NCBI RefSeq assembly: GCF_000819685.1
Contig: NZ_CDBR01000027.1
Location: 1-51,753, forward strand
Direction: 5' to 3'
Length of the DNA: 51,753 nt
Origin: Aeromonas allosaccharophila
Lineage (GTDB): Bacteria > Pseudomonadota > Gammaproteobacteria > Enterobacterales > Aeromonadaceae
This document shows, in pieces, positions 1-7,895 of the stretch. A program made the translations under genes and the position numbers. Position 1 is the first letter of the stretch, and the number at the start of each line of letters is the position of its first letter. The notes beneath the pieces are model-generated. The model had not been told where the DNA came from, searched no databases, and was given only the letters and a program-made list of their open reading frames with translations.

Positions 1-320
1 CGTTCATGATCTTGCCCTGCACTGATCATCTCTGTATAGGGTATGGATACTTTCTGGAAAAAGCGGTTTCTACCTACCACATCCTCGCTCCTCAATTCGA
101 CGGAAAACAATCTGGAGGCTTGAGCCATTGCGAACAATACAACGAAGGATGCTAGCAGGATTTTTAAATATTGGTAAAAGAGCCAAGAGCCCAACTCCAT
201 GTCGAGTTGGGTTTTGTATGTACTGAGTGCAACAAACCCGACAAAAATCAATGTGATAAATATAAAGAACCGCTTGCTCATAGAGAGTAATGGTTGTTTC
301 CAATTTAATGAATATTCCAT
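1..320 (-). CDS. Membrane protein with possible bacterial PH-like domain, partial at left edge
   Basis: An open frame begins at ATG 320-318 and stays open to the window edge, giving 106 residues. The peptide starts MEYSLNWKQPLLSMSKRFF. It has two hydrophobic segments (about residues 17-35 and 46-67), followed by a polar stretch with VSIPYTEMISAG, which resembles the start of a small bacterial PH-type domain behind two membrane helices. The stretch is AT-rich, like the next gene and unlike the 60% GC core. The upstream Shine-Dalgarno is weak (GGAA about 6 nt before ATG). The function is unknown, and the C-terminus lies outside the window. An overlapping frame starting with TTG at 303 is a shadow. 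The gene call is fairly secure because the membrane topology is coherent; the domain assignment is a guess. Confidence 0.55.
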   Translation of the reverse strand, partial: MEYSLNWKQPLLSMSKRFFIFITLIFVGFVALSTYKTQLDMELGSWLFYQYLKILLASFVVLFAMAQASRLFSVELRSEDVVGRNRFFQKVSIPYTEMISAGQDHE

Positions 321-424
321 TGTTTATTCCAGCTGGATAAAAATAACGTCCACTTAATCAGTGAATGGCAGAAGAGCTCCACCGTGTCAGGAAAGTTTGC
401 TATCGAGATAGTGGGTTATTAGGA

Positions 425-440
425 TTTTTTTGGGGGGGGG
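425..440. repeat. T7-G9 homopolymer tract
   Basis: Seven T followed by nine G sit immediately beside the hairpin repeat at 441-488. The tract is non-coding. It is either a slippage-prone site or a place where assembly may be imprecise. Confidence 0.6.
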
Positions 441-488
441 CCGATTTATTCGCGATTGTCCGAATACGCTTCGCTATTCGAACCTACG
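441..488 (-). repeat. Dispersed hairpin repeat, left copy
   Basis: The minus-strand sequence matches 38071-38110 on the plus strand at about 33 of 40 positions, including the blocks GAAGCG, ATTCGGAC and ATCGCGAA. The left copy contains a hairpin, CGAATA / TATTCG, around a CGCTTCGC loop. Both copies lie in AT-rich accessory patches and both abut a poly-G run. It looks like a small mobile palindromic repeat rather than a gene. Confidence 0.55.
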
Positions 489-526
489 AGTAGCCGTTCA
501 GTTTAAATTCTCTAGCAAACTCATTT

Positions 527-1332
527 TTATGATTTCAATTCGTTAGTAATCCCGAGCGCTAAAGCAACTTCAGTTTGACGTTTAAGACTAAATTGCCATG
601 CTTTTTTACCATCCCCAATTGATACGAATTGTCCATGTAAATCATCTGGCCATTGATGCTGCTCACTTACACCATAAACGATGAATGATTTAGGTGTTCT
701 TTTCTTCATAAATATATCGATGGTAGTTGTATTGATTTCTTTTTTGAGACTTACTTTATCAGTTGATTGTTGTTTTGCACTTTCTTTAATAAGCCGTTTA
801 ACTTGCTTGGTTTCTACCGTAGGCATTGTAATCATTTCATCCATTACAATGGATAAATGACGAATAAGTTGCATGGATAAGTCACTGTCACCAATAAAAT
901 CTGCTTGAATACCACCAGTTCTGATTTCTCTTTTAAAGGCAGTAAGTTGTTTCCATTGTTCTGGATCGTGATCTTGGGGGAGTGGTTGTTTTGAGAAATA
1001 TACAAGGGCTGGTCTCTGTTCTTTTATGAAATACTTAATTTCCTCAACAGTCCCTGATTTTTCTGTGCCAGTATTGGATCCTAATCGAGACCAAAAAACA
1101 GCAACTATTATGTCGCATTTTTTGACCATTAAATTATTAAGGATGCCTTGTGGTCTATCTCCTTGTAGTGGAGCTGAATCAGATTCCCACATGACAGGGA
1201 TCAGTGTTTTTTCTTTATCTATACCATTAATAGAGTTCCATGTATGTATTGCGGATTCAACGATTTTTTTTCGTTTGATACATCGGATGGAGAGCCAATA
1301 AGAACTTTATATGCAGTGACTGGGATAGGCAT
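527..1332 (-). pseudogene. DUF4062-type protein, interrupted by a frameshift in an A8 run
   Basis: Translation from ATG 1332, with a good GGAG Shine-Dalgarno 6-7 nt upstream, gives MPIPVTAYKVLIGSPSDVSN and then stops after 37 codons. The reading frame that continues the family pattern (IVESAIHTWNSINGIDKEK, then VMWESDSAPLQGDRPQGILN) lies in the -1 frame and runs to the stop at 527. The two parts meet at an 8-nt A run (plus-strand T run at 1264-1271). A -1 shift there restores a product of about 268 residues. DUF4062 is a TIR-like nucleoside-hydrolase-type fold often seen in defence or signalling proteins; this is family knowledge, and no function has been shown here. It may be a true pseudogene, a sequencing slip in the homopolymer, or expressed by slippage. 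Its AT-rich composition suggests transfer. Confidence 0.7.
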
Positions 1333-1405
1333 TAAAACTCCGAAGTTACATTTGTAGTTAAATAATAAGCAGTGGTTGGCTAATTGATGATATTCATTTC
1401 ATTTT

Positions 1406-1834
1406 CTAAAACTGAATTTCTACTGACCCAGCACTGCGCTTTGCCTCGCCGTGATAAACCGCTTCGATATTATTGCCATCCGGATCGAGGACAAAGGCGG
1501 CGTAGTAGCCGGGGTGATAATTTCGCTCGCCGGGGGCGCCGTTGTCTTTACCGCCATTGGCCAGAGCGGCCTGATAAAAGCGATCCACCATGGCGCTGTC
1601 TTGCGCCTGAAAGGCGAGATGGTGGCGACCGGTCAGTACTCCCAGCGCGGCGGGGCTATCGACAGTGGTGACAAACAGTTCGTCTGCCCAGAAGTAGCCA
1701 TCACCGGTGCCGCCCAGCGGAATATCGAGGGCGGCCAGGGTCGCGGTGTAAAAGCGCTGGCTGGCGGCGAGATCTTTTACCACCAGCTGGATATGGTCGA
1801 TCAGCCGACCACGATGCAGGGTTTGTGTTTCCAT
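1406..1834 (-). CDS. VOC family (glyoxalase/dioxygenase fold) protein
   Basis: This is a 142-residue single-module vicinal oxygen chelate protein. The N-terminus (IDHIQLVVKDLAASQRFYTA) and C-terminus (YYAAFVLDPDGNNIEAVYHG) are the two characteristic beta-alpha-beta halves. The metal-ligand type positions are His in the first IDHI strand, His in RHHLAF, and Glu in NIEAV. The likely start is ATG 1834, preceded by AAGGTGG. The substrate cannot be predicted: close family members include lactoylglutathione-lyase-like and fosfomycin/bleomycin-resistance-like proteins. The gene is a single transcription unit with core-like GC content, marking the end of the AT-rich left patch. Confidence 0.85.
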   Translation of the reverse strand: METQTLHRGRLIDHIQLVVKDLAASQRFYTATLAALDIPLGGTGDGYFWADELFVTTVDSPAALGVLTGRHHLAFQAQDSAMVDRFYQAALANGGKDNGAPGERNYHPGYYAAFVLDPDGNNIEAVYHGEAKRSAGSVEIQF

Positions 1835-1925
1835 ACACCACCTTGATTTGAATGGTTTGAGTAGGTCATTGGCTTGCCGGTTGCCTGGCGTTGACAGGAA
1901 AGGGGTCGGGCAAGATGTGGTATGG

Positions 1926-1994
1926 CTACCGCCCCTGAATTTCAGCCTCCAGTCTGCTGCGTTTCACCAACGGGATAGGGTTGGCATGGCTCAT
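1926..1994 (-). CDS. Short 22-codon ORF, possibly a truncated gene start
   Basis: ATG 1994 follows a GGAG Shine-Dalgarno with about 6 nt spacing. It encodes MSHANPIPLVKRSRLEAEI and three more residues, then TAG. The basic start followed by an RLEAEIQ helix is reminiscent of the first helix of larger enzymes, so this could be a decayed gene head. It could also be a leader of the VOC gene about 90 nt downstream. No homologue is recognised with certainty. Confidence 0.25.
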   Translation of the reverse strand: MSHANPIPLVKRSRLEAEIQGR

Positions 1995-2233
1995 GAGAGA
2001 CTCCGACGAGGCGTATGTTGCCAATTGGCTATATTAGCGGCGGGCGTGCTGAGGGAAAGGGGCAGATAGCCGATTCCTGAGCAAGCTCAACAAATTGATT
2101 GATAAAGCGGTCGAGTCGGCAGCTGGCGGGATGGTGCAAGCCTTGAGTGGGAGGGCTAAGGTGGGCGGGGAGTGGTGTAGAAGGAGCGGCTTGTGTTGCT
2201 CGCCGCTGGTTGGTTTTCAGATTTCAAAGAAGC

Positions 2234-2252
2234 GGAGCGGCCGTGCCGCTCC
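2234..2252 (-). terminator. Rho-independent terminator candidate
   Basis: A perfect 8-bp stem GGAGCGGC/GCCGCTCC with a 3-nt loop lies 10 nt after the stop of the MliC-like gene. On the minus strand it is followed by GCTTCTTTG, a modest T-tract. Confidence 0.6.
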
Positions 2253-2261
2253 CTATCAGAT

Positions 2262-2858
2262 TCACCCCTTGGTCGGATTTTCCATGCAGGTGAGGGTTGG
2301 CTGGCCGTAACGCTCCAGCGTGGCGTCGTCCCCCTTGGTGAAGAAGGTGAGGTTTTGCCCTTCATAACGGGCGCCGCTGGCGCTGGGGGCTTCATAGGCG
2401 AGCACTTGTTGCTGCTTGTCGCCCTCGCTCAGGTTGATCACCGCGGCGGGCAGCTTGGCATCGTTATAGAAGTAGGTGGAGAGGGTGACGCTCTTGCCGC
2501 ACTGGTAGTTGATCGGGGTTGGTACCATCAGCTGGCCGCCGCTGATCTGCAACTCGGTGATCCGCAGCCGGTAGTTATCCTCCACACACTGGCGCAGGTC
2601 CTGCCCCTTCCAGCAGTCGTTGCGACCCTTGATCCAGCCGCGCTGCATGGCGCGCTCGGTCTTGAGCTGTTCGGGAGAGAGCGCGGCAATTGCCTTGGGG
2701 TAGAGGGCCGCCAGTTCGTTATCAAGGGCGGCCAGTCCGGCATCCTTGCAGATCAGGGTTTCGACCGACCCGGAGGCTTTGGCGCAGTCAAAGGAGGGGG
2801 TCGCGGCACAGGCCAGCAGAGGGGCAAGCAGCAGAGTGGCAAGCAAGGTCTTGTTCAT
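2262..2858 (-). CDS. LprI-like plus MliC-like lysozyme inhibitor, exported
   Basis: This is a 198-residue envelope protein. Residues 1-19 are a signal sequence ending LLAC, possibly a lipobox at Cys17. Residues 22-100 match the LprI N-terminal/DUF1311 pattern (FDCAKASGSVETLICKD, LDNELAALY, with cysteines 25, 37, 82 and 91). Residues 115-191 match the MliC fold (YQCGKSVTLSTYFYND, and a C-terminal Cys191 closing a loop). Both families include inhibitors of host c-type lysozyme, protecting peptidoglycan in the periplasm; that role here is inferred. ATG 2858 was chosen over upstream in-frame starts because it gives the signal peptide directly. The gene is monocistronic. Confidence 0.82.
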   Translation of the reverse strand: MNKTLLATLLLAPLLACAATPSFDCAKASGSVETLICKDAGLAALDNELAALYPKAIAALSPEQLKTERAMQRGWIKGRNDCWKGQDLRQCVEDNYRLRITELQISGGQLMVPTPINYQCGKSVTLSTYFYNDAKLPAAVINLSEGDKQQQVLAYEAPSASGARYEGQNLTFFTKGDDATLERYGQPTLTCMENPTKG

Positions 2859-3149
2859 CGATAGATTCCAGCAATGAGGAGGGCATATCTGCCTACTACA
2901 GCACACTCTACAGGGCAATGCAGCAGAGGTGCCGAGCACTTTTTGCGGCGCGGTGCATGCTGGCGAGCGGTTTTGTCGTTGCACTTCGGGGAGGGGAACC
3001 CTTGCAGGTTGAGACTTTTATGTGTGCAAAAAAGTCAGGAACGGTCGCTATTTTAAGCATTCAGGTTGGGCTGCGGCATTGCGGTTTCGCGCTGGCCCAA
3101 GTGGCGTGCTAGATTGCCGGCTTTTGTTAATTACAAGCAGGCTAAAAAT

Positions 3150-3530
3150 ATGTTCAGGTTTTTGCTCGGGGCCCTGATGGCCATCACGCTGTCCGGTTGT
3201 GCGGCCATGTTCAACGGCGCAAGCCAGCAGGTTTCCATTCGCAGTCAGGATCCGGATGCGGAGATCTACGTCAACGATATGCTGCTGGGCCATGGCAATG
3301 TGATCACCTCGTTCAAGAAGAAAGAGAATTACACCATCACGGTCAAGCGTGCGGATTGCTACTCGGTGACAGTGCCGGTCTCCAAGTCGTTCGATGCCAC
3401 CACCCTGCTCGGGATCTTTATCGATTTCGGCGTGGTCTCCATTCTGGTGGTCGATGGGGTCGGCACTGGTGCCTGGCAGAAGTTTGATCAGAGCGCCTAT
3501 ATCGTTGACCCACTCTGCAAGAAAGCCTGA
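3150..3530 (+). CDS. Small lipoprotein
   Basis: This is a 126-residue protein with a type II signal peptide (MFRFLLGALMAITLSGC, lipobox LSGC, lipidated Cys17). The mature part contains a SIRSQDPDAEIYVNDMLLG segment typical of PEGA-like beta-strands that bind envelope polymers. Residues 83-103 (TTLLGIFIDFGVVSILVVDG) are strongly hydrophobic, possibly a membrane-associated hairpin. The start at 3150 is preferred over an upstream in-frame TTG because it yields the signal peptide. Its function is unknown. It is followed by a strong bidirectional terminator. Confidence 0.78.
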   Translation: MFRFLLGALMAITLSGCAAMFNGASQQVSIRSQDPDAEIYVNDMLLGHGNVITSFKKKENYTITVKRADCYSVTVPVSKSFDATTLLGIFIDFGVVSILVVDGVGTGAWQKFDQSAYIVDPLCKKA

Positions 3531-3585
3531 CAGGCGTTGGTGGGGCATCGGGTGATGCATCCAGATACAGAGCTTTGCTGATGTG

Positions 3586-3623
3586 AAAAACCCGACACTC
3601 CTGGCCGGAATGTCGGGTTTTTT
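3586..3623. terminator. Rho-independent terminator, usable in both directions
   Basis: A 9-bp stem AACCCGACA/TGTCGGGTT with a 13-nt loop is flanked by A5 on the left and T6 on the right. It lies between the convergent lipoprotein and DUF2061 genes. Confidence 0.88.
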
Positions 3624-3661
3624 GTGGCCGCGATAAAGGGGGAGGCGGGTTGCCCGGTCGA

Positions 3662-4027
3662 TCAGGCCAGCGCCAGTTGCTGACTGCGGGCGCGCCACAG
3701 CCGCTCGTGGAAGAAGAACACCATGGTGTTGATGGCCGGTTCGATCATCGCCATCACGCCGCCGGTGAGCAGCTCGCCGCTCAGCAGGAAGGCAACCCCG
3801 AAGGCGACGCTGAAGTGCACCAGTGCGAAGCTGCTGGTCTTGGCCTGCAGGCTGTGGTCTGGCTTGAGCTTGTGCCAGCCAAGGTCATGAAAGTAGAAGG
3901 CGACCGTGTTGACGGCGGGCTCGATCAGGGCGATCAGGCTGGCGGTCAGCAGCTCACCGGTCAGCAGGTAGGCCACGGTAAAGGCGACACCGAAGTGCAG
4001 GATGGCAAAGCTGATGGTCTTTTTCAT
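3662..4027 (-). CDS. Tandem DUF2061 membrane protein
   Basis: This 121-residue protein consists of two copies of a module of about 55 residues. Copy 1 (residues 3-50) has AILHFGVAFTVAYLLTGELL and IEPAVNTVAFYFHD. Copy 2 (residues 65-109) has ALVHFSVAFGVAFLLSGELL and IEPAINTMVFFFHE. Each has two hydrophobic helices and the invariant IEPAxNT...FxFHE/D pattern of DUF2061. The family is widespread and its function is unknown. A Fur-box-like sequence lies 53-67 nt upstream of the start, so iron control is possible. The internal duplication is unusual compared with single-module family members. Confidence 0.82.
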   Translation of the reverse strand: MKKTISFAILHFGVAFTVAYLLTGELLTASLIALIEPAVNTVAFYFHDLGWHKLKPDHSLQAKTSSFALVHFSVAFGVAFLLSGELLTGGVMAMIEPAINTMVFFFHERLWRARSQQLALA

Positions 4028-4079
4028 GATGGCGGCTCCCTCTGTTGATGGTGAGAGTATCCGCCGAAATGAGATTAAA

Positions 4080-4094
4080 TGAAAACTATTCTCA
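4080..4094. promoter_or_regulatory. Fur-box-like site upstream of the DUF2061 gene
   Basis: TGAAAACTATTCTCA matches the 7-1-7 Fur pattern TGATAAT-N-ATTATCA at 11 of 14 positions. It sits in the AT-rich divergent region between the DUF2061 gene and the small membrane gene to its right. The match is by eye only. Confidence 0.4.
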
Positions 4095-4218
4095 TCTATT
4101 GCCAGGATAGAGAGAACCTATCAACGGGCGCGTTGCCGGTGCGGTTCAGCGGTTGCCAATCGCAGCCAAGGCGATAAAGTACAGGTTCTTCACACTTGCC
4201 CATGAAAAAGGATCTTTC

Positions 4219-4548
4219 ATGAATATCAATGCCACCCTGCTTGGCCAGTTCATTGCGTTGTTGATGGTCATCGTCGGCGTCATCGCCTGGCGACTGGCGC
4301 GCCGCAAGAGCGAGCATCCGGCGCTGGTCACCCTTATCTGCTCCCTGCTCTGCCTGTTTCCGCCCTTTGGCCTGCTGGCCCTGTTGCTGGTTGCGCTGAA
4401 ACAGGATCTACCTGCCCGCTCATGGGGCGCGCAGGTTCAGGCTGCTGCACACACCGGCCGCACCAATAGCAAAAGCCCCGTGATGGGGCTTTTGCGTTTC
4501 AACTCGGTGGTCGCCTTGGGGCGGGGGATTAATCCTCGGCCTTGTTGA
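4219..4548 (+). CDS. Small hydrophobic protein, C-terminus uncertain
   Basis: ATG 4219 follows AAGGA and begins MNINATLLGQFIALLMVIVG. Two hydrophobic segments (about residues 8-22 and 35-60) are separated by an RLARRKSEHP loop, suggesting a two-helix inner-membrane protein. The frame then runs through the terminator hairpin at 4471-4494 and ends inside the 3' end of rlmJ. Everything after about residue 75 is therefore suspect: either the terminator acts beyond the true stop of a frameshifted gene, or the tail is a lineage-specific extension. No family is recognised. Confidence 0.5.
   Translation: MNINATLLGQFIALLMVIVGVIAWRLARRKSEHPALVTLICSLLCLFPPFGLLALLLVALKQDLPARSWGAQVQAAAHTGRTNSKSPVMGLLRFNSVVALGRGINPRPC
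4471..4494. terminator. Bidirectional rho-independent terminator
   Basis: A 9-bp stem AAAAGCCCC/GGGGCTTTT with a 5-nt loop lies between convergent transcription units, about 35 nt after the rlmJ stop. Confidence 0.85.
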
Positions 4549-5383
4549 GCCACTCCACCTTGTACTGGGCGCCGGCACCCTGCGCCAGCTTGGCACAGAG
4601 GGGTTTCAGGAAGGCTTCAATCTGCTCGTCCAGCATCCAGGGCGGGCTGATGATCAGCATCCCTGAGCCGTTCATGCCCCAGTCGGCGGTCTGACCGGCC
4701 ACTTCCAGCTCGGCCACCAAGACGTTGCCGAAGTTCTCGCGCTTGATGGCGCGCAGCATGTCGCGGGATTTGTCCGCCTCTTGCCCGAGGATCGGATACC
4801 AGAGGGCGTAGATGCCGGTCGCCCAGCGTTTCTGCGCCTTTTTCAGGGTATCGACCACGGCGAAGTAATCTTCTTTGAGCTCATAGGGCGGGTCGATCAG
4901 CACCAGCCCGCGACGCGGGGTCGGCGGCAGCAGGGCGATCAGCCCCTCGAAGCCGTCACGGTGGTGCACGGCGACGCGAGGGTCATAGCCCATGTTGGCG
5001 CGCAGATCGTCCACTTCGTTGTTGTGCAGCTCCATCAGCGCCAGCTTGTCCTGCTCGCGGGAGAGGCGGCGGGAGAGCTCCGGCGAGCCGGGGTAGTAGT
5101 GCAGCTCACCGTTCTGGTTCATCTCTTCGATGATGCCCAGATAGGGGGCTATGGCAGACCACTGGGCCCGCTCGTCCCACAGGCGGCCGATGCCGTCGGC
5201 ATACTCGGCCTTCTTCTGGGACCAGTCGCCGCGCAGGTCGTAGAGACCGCCACCGGCATGGGTGTCCAGCACGATGAAGGGTTTCTCCTTCTTCTTGAGG
5301 GACTCGATGATCAGGGCCTGAACGGCGTGTTTCAGCACGTCGGCATGGTTGCCGGCGTGAAAGGCGTGGCGGTAGCTCAGCAT
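4529..5383 (-). CDS. rlmJ: 23S rRNA m6A2030 methyltransferase RlmJ
   Basis: This 284-residue protein is the usual length for RlmJ. It starts MLSYRHAFHAGNHADVLKHA, the family signature, and contains the SAM-site DTHAGGGLYDL (about residues 41-51) and the N6-adenine methyltransferase motif DPPYE (about 164-168). It methylates A2030 of 23S rRNA on naked RNA during ribosome assembly. Its start overlaps the stop of the upstream TIGR02444 gene by 7 nt, so the two are translationally coupled on the minus strand behind yheS. A bidirectional terminator follows. Confidence 0.96.
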   Translation of the reverse strand: MLSYRHAFHAGNHADVLKHAVQALIIESLKKKEKPFIVLDTHAGGGLYDLRGDWSQKKAEYADGIGRLWDERAQWSAIAPYLGIIEEMNQNGELHYYPGSPELSRRLSREQDKLALMELHNNEVDDLRANMGYDPRVAVHHRDGFEGLIALLPPTPRRGLVLIDPPYELKEDYFAVVDTLKKAQKRWATGIYALWYPILGQEADKSRDMLRAIKRENFGNVLVAELEVAGQTADWGMNGSGMLIISPPWMLDEQIEAFLKPLCAKLAQGAGAQYKVEWLNKAED

Positions 5384-5820
5384 ATTAGATCTCTGAGGGG
5401 GCCCTGCTGGGCACCCAGTAACGATAGATAGTTCAACAAATTGCGGCTGTTGCCGCGAAACAGGGAGAGGCTGCGCAGGGTCTGCAACAGGACGCCCTGC
5501 TGCAGCCGCTCCAGCTCCAGCTCATGGGCCAGCATCGACTGATACTCCTGCTCGTCGAGCCGCGCCTTGGCGCTCTGGCGCAGGGTGCGCCACGGGGTCA
5601 GCACCGTTTCGGTCTGCACCAGCGCCGGTTGCAGGTCGGTCAGATCGACCACGATGCCGAGTTGATCGAGCCGGTGCAGCAGCAGCGCCAGATTGACGTT
5701 GCCCCCCTGCGTCTGCACGGTGAGCCAATCCTGGCTGCGCTCACCATAGACCTTGCCGCTCCAGTGCCAGAAGCCGATCGGCGTCGGCAATTCGTGGACC
5801 GCGACCCGCTCGCTTGCCAT
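5377..5820 (-). CDS. TIGR02444 family protein
   Basis: The product has 147 residues from ATG 5820. The sequence FWHWSGKVYGERSQDWLTVQ followed by VNLALLLHRLDQLGI fits the gammaproteobacterial TIGR02444 family, which is commonly found beside YheS-type ABC-F genes. Its function is unknown; the predicted fold is all-helical and cytosolic. ATG 5820 lies 10 nt after the yheS stop and was chosen over an in-frame TTG 18 nt upstream. Coupling with yheS and rlmJ suggests a ribosome-related operon, but this is inference from position only. Confidence 0.78.
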   Translation of the reverse strand: MASERVAVHELPTPIGFWHWSGKVYGERSQDWLTVQTQGGNVNLALLLHRLDQLGIVVDLTDLQPALVQTETVLTPWRTLRQSAKARLDEQEYQSMLAHELELERLQQGVLLQTLRSLSLFRGNSRNLLNYLSLLGAQQGPLRDLIC

Positions 5821-5830
5821 CAGCTGTTCG

Positions 5831-7741
5831 TCACGCAAAGAAGGCTTGCTCCATGGTTTCCAGCTCTTCGGAGAGGCTCATCCACTCCAGCTCAACTTCT
5901 TCCAGCTGCTCCTTGAGAGGGCCCTGGGATTTGAGCAGCTCGGAGAGCTTGTTCTTGGCGCTCTCTTCGTAGATGGCGGGGTCGGCCAGCTGGCTCTCGA
6001 TGTCGCCAAGCTTGCCTTGCAGCTTCTCCATGCTCGCTTCGAGTTTTTCCAGCTTCTGGCGCAGGGGACGGGTCGCTTGCCGGAACTCCGCCTCGCGCCG
6101 TTTCTGATCCTTGCGTGCTACTGCCGAGTTGGCAGAGACGGGGCCATCCGCCGGTTTGGCGTTGGCCTCTTTCTCCTGCTCGCCGAGCCACTTGTGGTAG
6201 TCGTCCAGATCGCCGTCGAACGGCTCGACCCGGCCACCGTGTACCAGATAGAAGTCATCTGTGGTGGTGCGCAGCAGGTGCCGGTCGTGCGATACCACCA
6301 CCATGGCCCCTTCGAAGCCTTGCAGCGCCATGGTCAGAGCGTGGCGCATCTCCAGATCCAGGTGGTTGGTCGGTTCATCCAGCAGCAAGAGGTTCGGTTT
6401 TTGCCAGGTGATCAGCGCCAGCACCAGCCGCGCTTTTTCACCGCCGGAGAAGGGGGCAACCTTGTCGAGCGCCTTGTCACCGTGGAAGCCGAAGCTGCCC
6501 AGATAGTTGCGCAGCTCCTGCTCCGATTTGTCCGGCGCGAGGCGGGCCAGATGATCGAGCGGGGTATCGTCGAGGCGCAGGGTCTCCAGCTGATGCTGGG
6601 CGAAGTAGCCGATACTGACACCGGCGCTCACCTCCAGCTTGCCCGACAGCGGCGGGTTGGAGCCGGACAGCATCTTGATGAAGGTGGATTTACCGGCGCC
6701 GTTGCGACCGAGCAGACCGATACGGGAACCCGGTACCAGATTGAGTTTGATCTTCTCCAGGATCACCTTGTCGCCGTAACCGGCGCTGAGGTTCTCCATG
6801 GCGATCAGCGGGGTCGGCAGGGCCGACGGCTCGCGAAACTCGAAGCTGAACTCGGAGTCGGCGTGGGCGGGCAGGATCTTCTCCATCCGCTCCATCGCCT
6901 TGAGGCGGCTCTGGGCCTGACGGGCCTTGGAGGCCTTGTAGCGGAAGCGGTCCACATACGCCTGCATGTGGGACATCTCCCGCTGCTGCTTCTCGTACAT
7001 GGATTGTTGCTGGGCCAGCAGCTCGGCGCGCTGCAGTTCGAAGTCGGAGTAGCCGCCGGTGTATTCGTTGAGCTTGCCGTTCTCGATATGGATGATGCGG
7101 CTGATGACCGAATCGAGGAAATCGCGGTCGTGCGAGATCAGCACCAGCGTGCCCTGATAGCCCTTGAGCCACTTCTCCAGCCAGATGACGGCATCGAGAT
7201 CCAGGTGGTTGGTCGGTTCATCGAGCAGCAGCAGATCGGAGCGGCACAGCAGTGCCTGGGCCAGGTTCAGACGCATGCGCCAGCCACCGGAGAAGCTGCG
7301 CACCGGCGAGCTCAGTTGCTCGTCGCTGAAACCGAGGCCGTGCAACAGCTCGGCGGCGCGGGCGCGAATGCTGTAGGCGCCGATGGTATCGAGGCGACCG
7401 TGCAGCTCGGCCACCAGCAGGCCGTTGTCATCCTGCTCGGCCTGTACCAGCTGGGCCTCCAGCGAGCGGAACTCCTTGTCGCCGTCGATCACGTACTCGA
7501 GCGCCGAGCAGTCGAGCGCCGGGGTCTCCTGCGCGACGCCTGCGATCTGCCAGCCCGCGGGCAGGCTGAAGGTGCCGCTGTCGATGGCCAGCTCGCCCCG
7601 TACCAGTGCAAAAAAGGTGGACTTGCCACAGCCGTTTTTGCCCACCAGACCCACTTTGTGGCCGGGGTGAATGGTGGCGGAGGCGTTGTCCAGCAGCTTG
7701 CGGCCGCCGCGGATCAGTTCGATTTGACTGGCAACTATCAT
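5831..7741 (-). CDS. yheS: ABC-F ATPase YheS
   Basis: This 636-residue protein is a soluble duplicated ATPase without membrane segments. The first NBD has Walker A GKNGCGKST, signature FSGGW and Walker B LLLLDEPTNHLDLDAVIWLE. A linker rich in charged residues and QQQS/KQQRE repeats follows. The second NBD has GRNGAGKST, FSGGEKARLVLA and LLLLDEPTNHLDLEMR. The C-terminal 90 residues form a coiled coil (KLEKLEASMEKLQGKL). ABC-F proteins act on the ribosome E-site rather than in transport; YheS is implicated in translation of difficult sequences. The start at 7741 matches the usual MIV-x-S/A beginning; an upstream in-frame TTG (7762) is possible. It is the first gene of a three-gene minus-strand operon. 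Confidence 0.94.
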   Translation of the reverse strand: MIVASQIELIRGGRKLLDNASATIHPGHKVGLVGKNGCGKSTFFALVRGELAIDSGTFSLPAGWQIAGVAQETPALDCSALEYVIDGDKEFRSLEAQLVQAEQDDNGLLVAELHGRLDTIGAYSIRARAAELLHGLGFSDEQLSSPVRSFSGGWRMRLNLAQALLCRSDLLLLDEPTNHLDLDAVIWLEKWLKGYQGTLVLISHDRDFLDSVISRIIHIENGKLNEYTGGYSDFELQRAELLAQQQSMYEKQQREMSHMQAYVDRFRYKASKARQAQSRLKAMERMEKILPAHADSEFSFEFREPSALPTPLIAMENLSAGYGDKVILEKIKLNLVPGSRIGLLGRNGAGKSTFIKMLSGSNPPLSGKLEVSAGVSIGYFAQHQLETLRLDDTPLDHLARLAPDKSEQELRNYLGSFGFHGDKALDKVAPFSGGEKARLVLALITWQKPNLLLLDEPTNHLDLEMRHALTMALQGFEGAMVVVSHDRHLLRTTTDDFYLVHGGRVEPFDGDLDDYHKWLGEQEKEANAKPADGPVSANSAVARKDQKRREAEFRQATRPLRQKLEKLEASMEKLQGKLGDIESQLADPAIYEESAKNKLSELLKSQGPLKEQLEEVELEWMSLSEELETMEQAFFA

Positions 7742-7895
7742 GGGTGGGATCTGCTTGCTCAAAATGGAGGAGAAAAACTGGCGCGGATCTTACGTGAAAT
7801 GACGCAGATTTGCACTGTAGCGAAGGGCTGGCCACTGGCTGACGCTGCAAAAACATGCCATAACAGTGAAACCAGTTTGGATACCGGAGGTTAGC

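Larger units (their letters stand above)
1835..2261. other. Stretch without a recognised gene (427 nt)
   Basis: The stretch holds the promoter side of the VOC gene, one 22-codon minus-strand frame (1926-1994, listed separately), and the terminator hairpin of the downstream lysozyme-inhibitor gene. The longer plus-strand open frames here have no signal, motif or credible ribosome binding site. Confidence 0.5.

Noticed and set aside
5753..7894. 713-codon plus-strand open frame across yheS
   Set aside because: It is antisense to the convincing ABC-F gene; its composition is a codon-mirror artefact and it has no motif or ribosome binding site.
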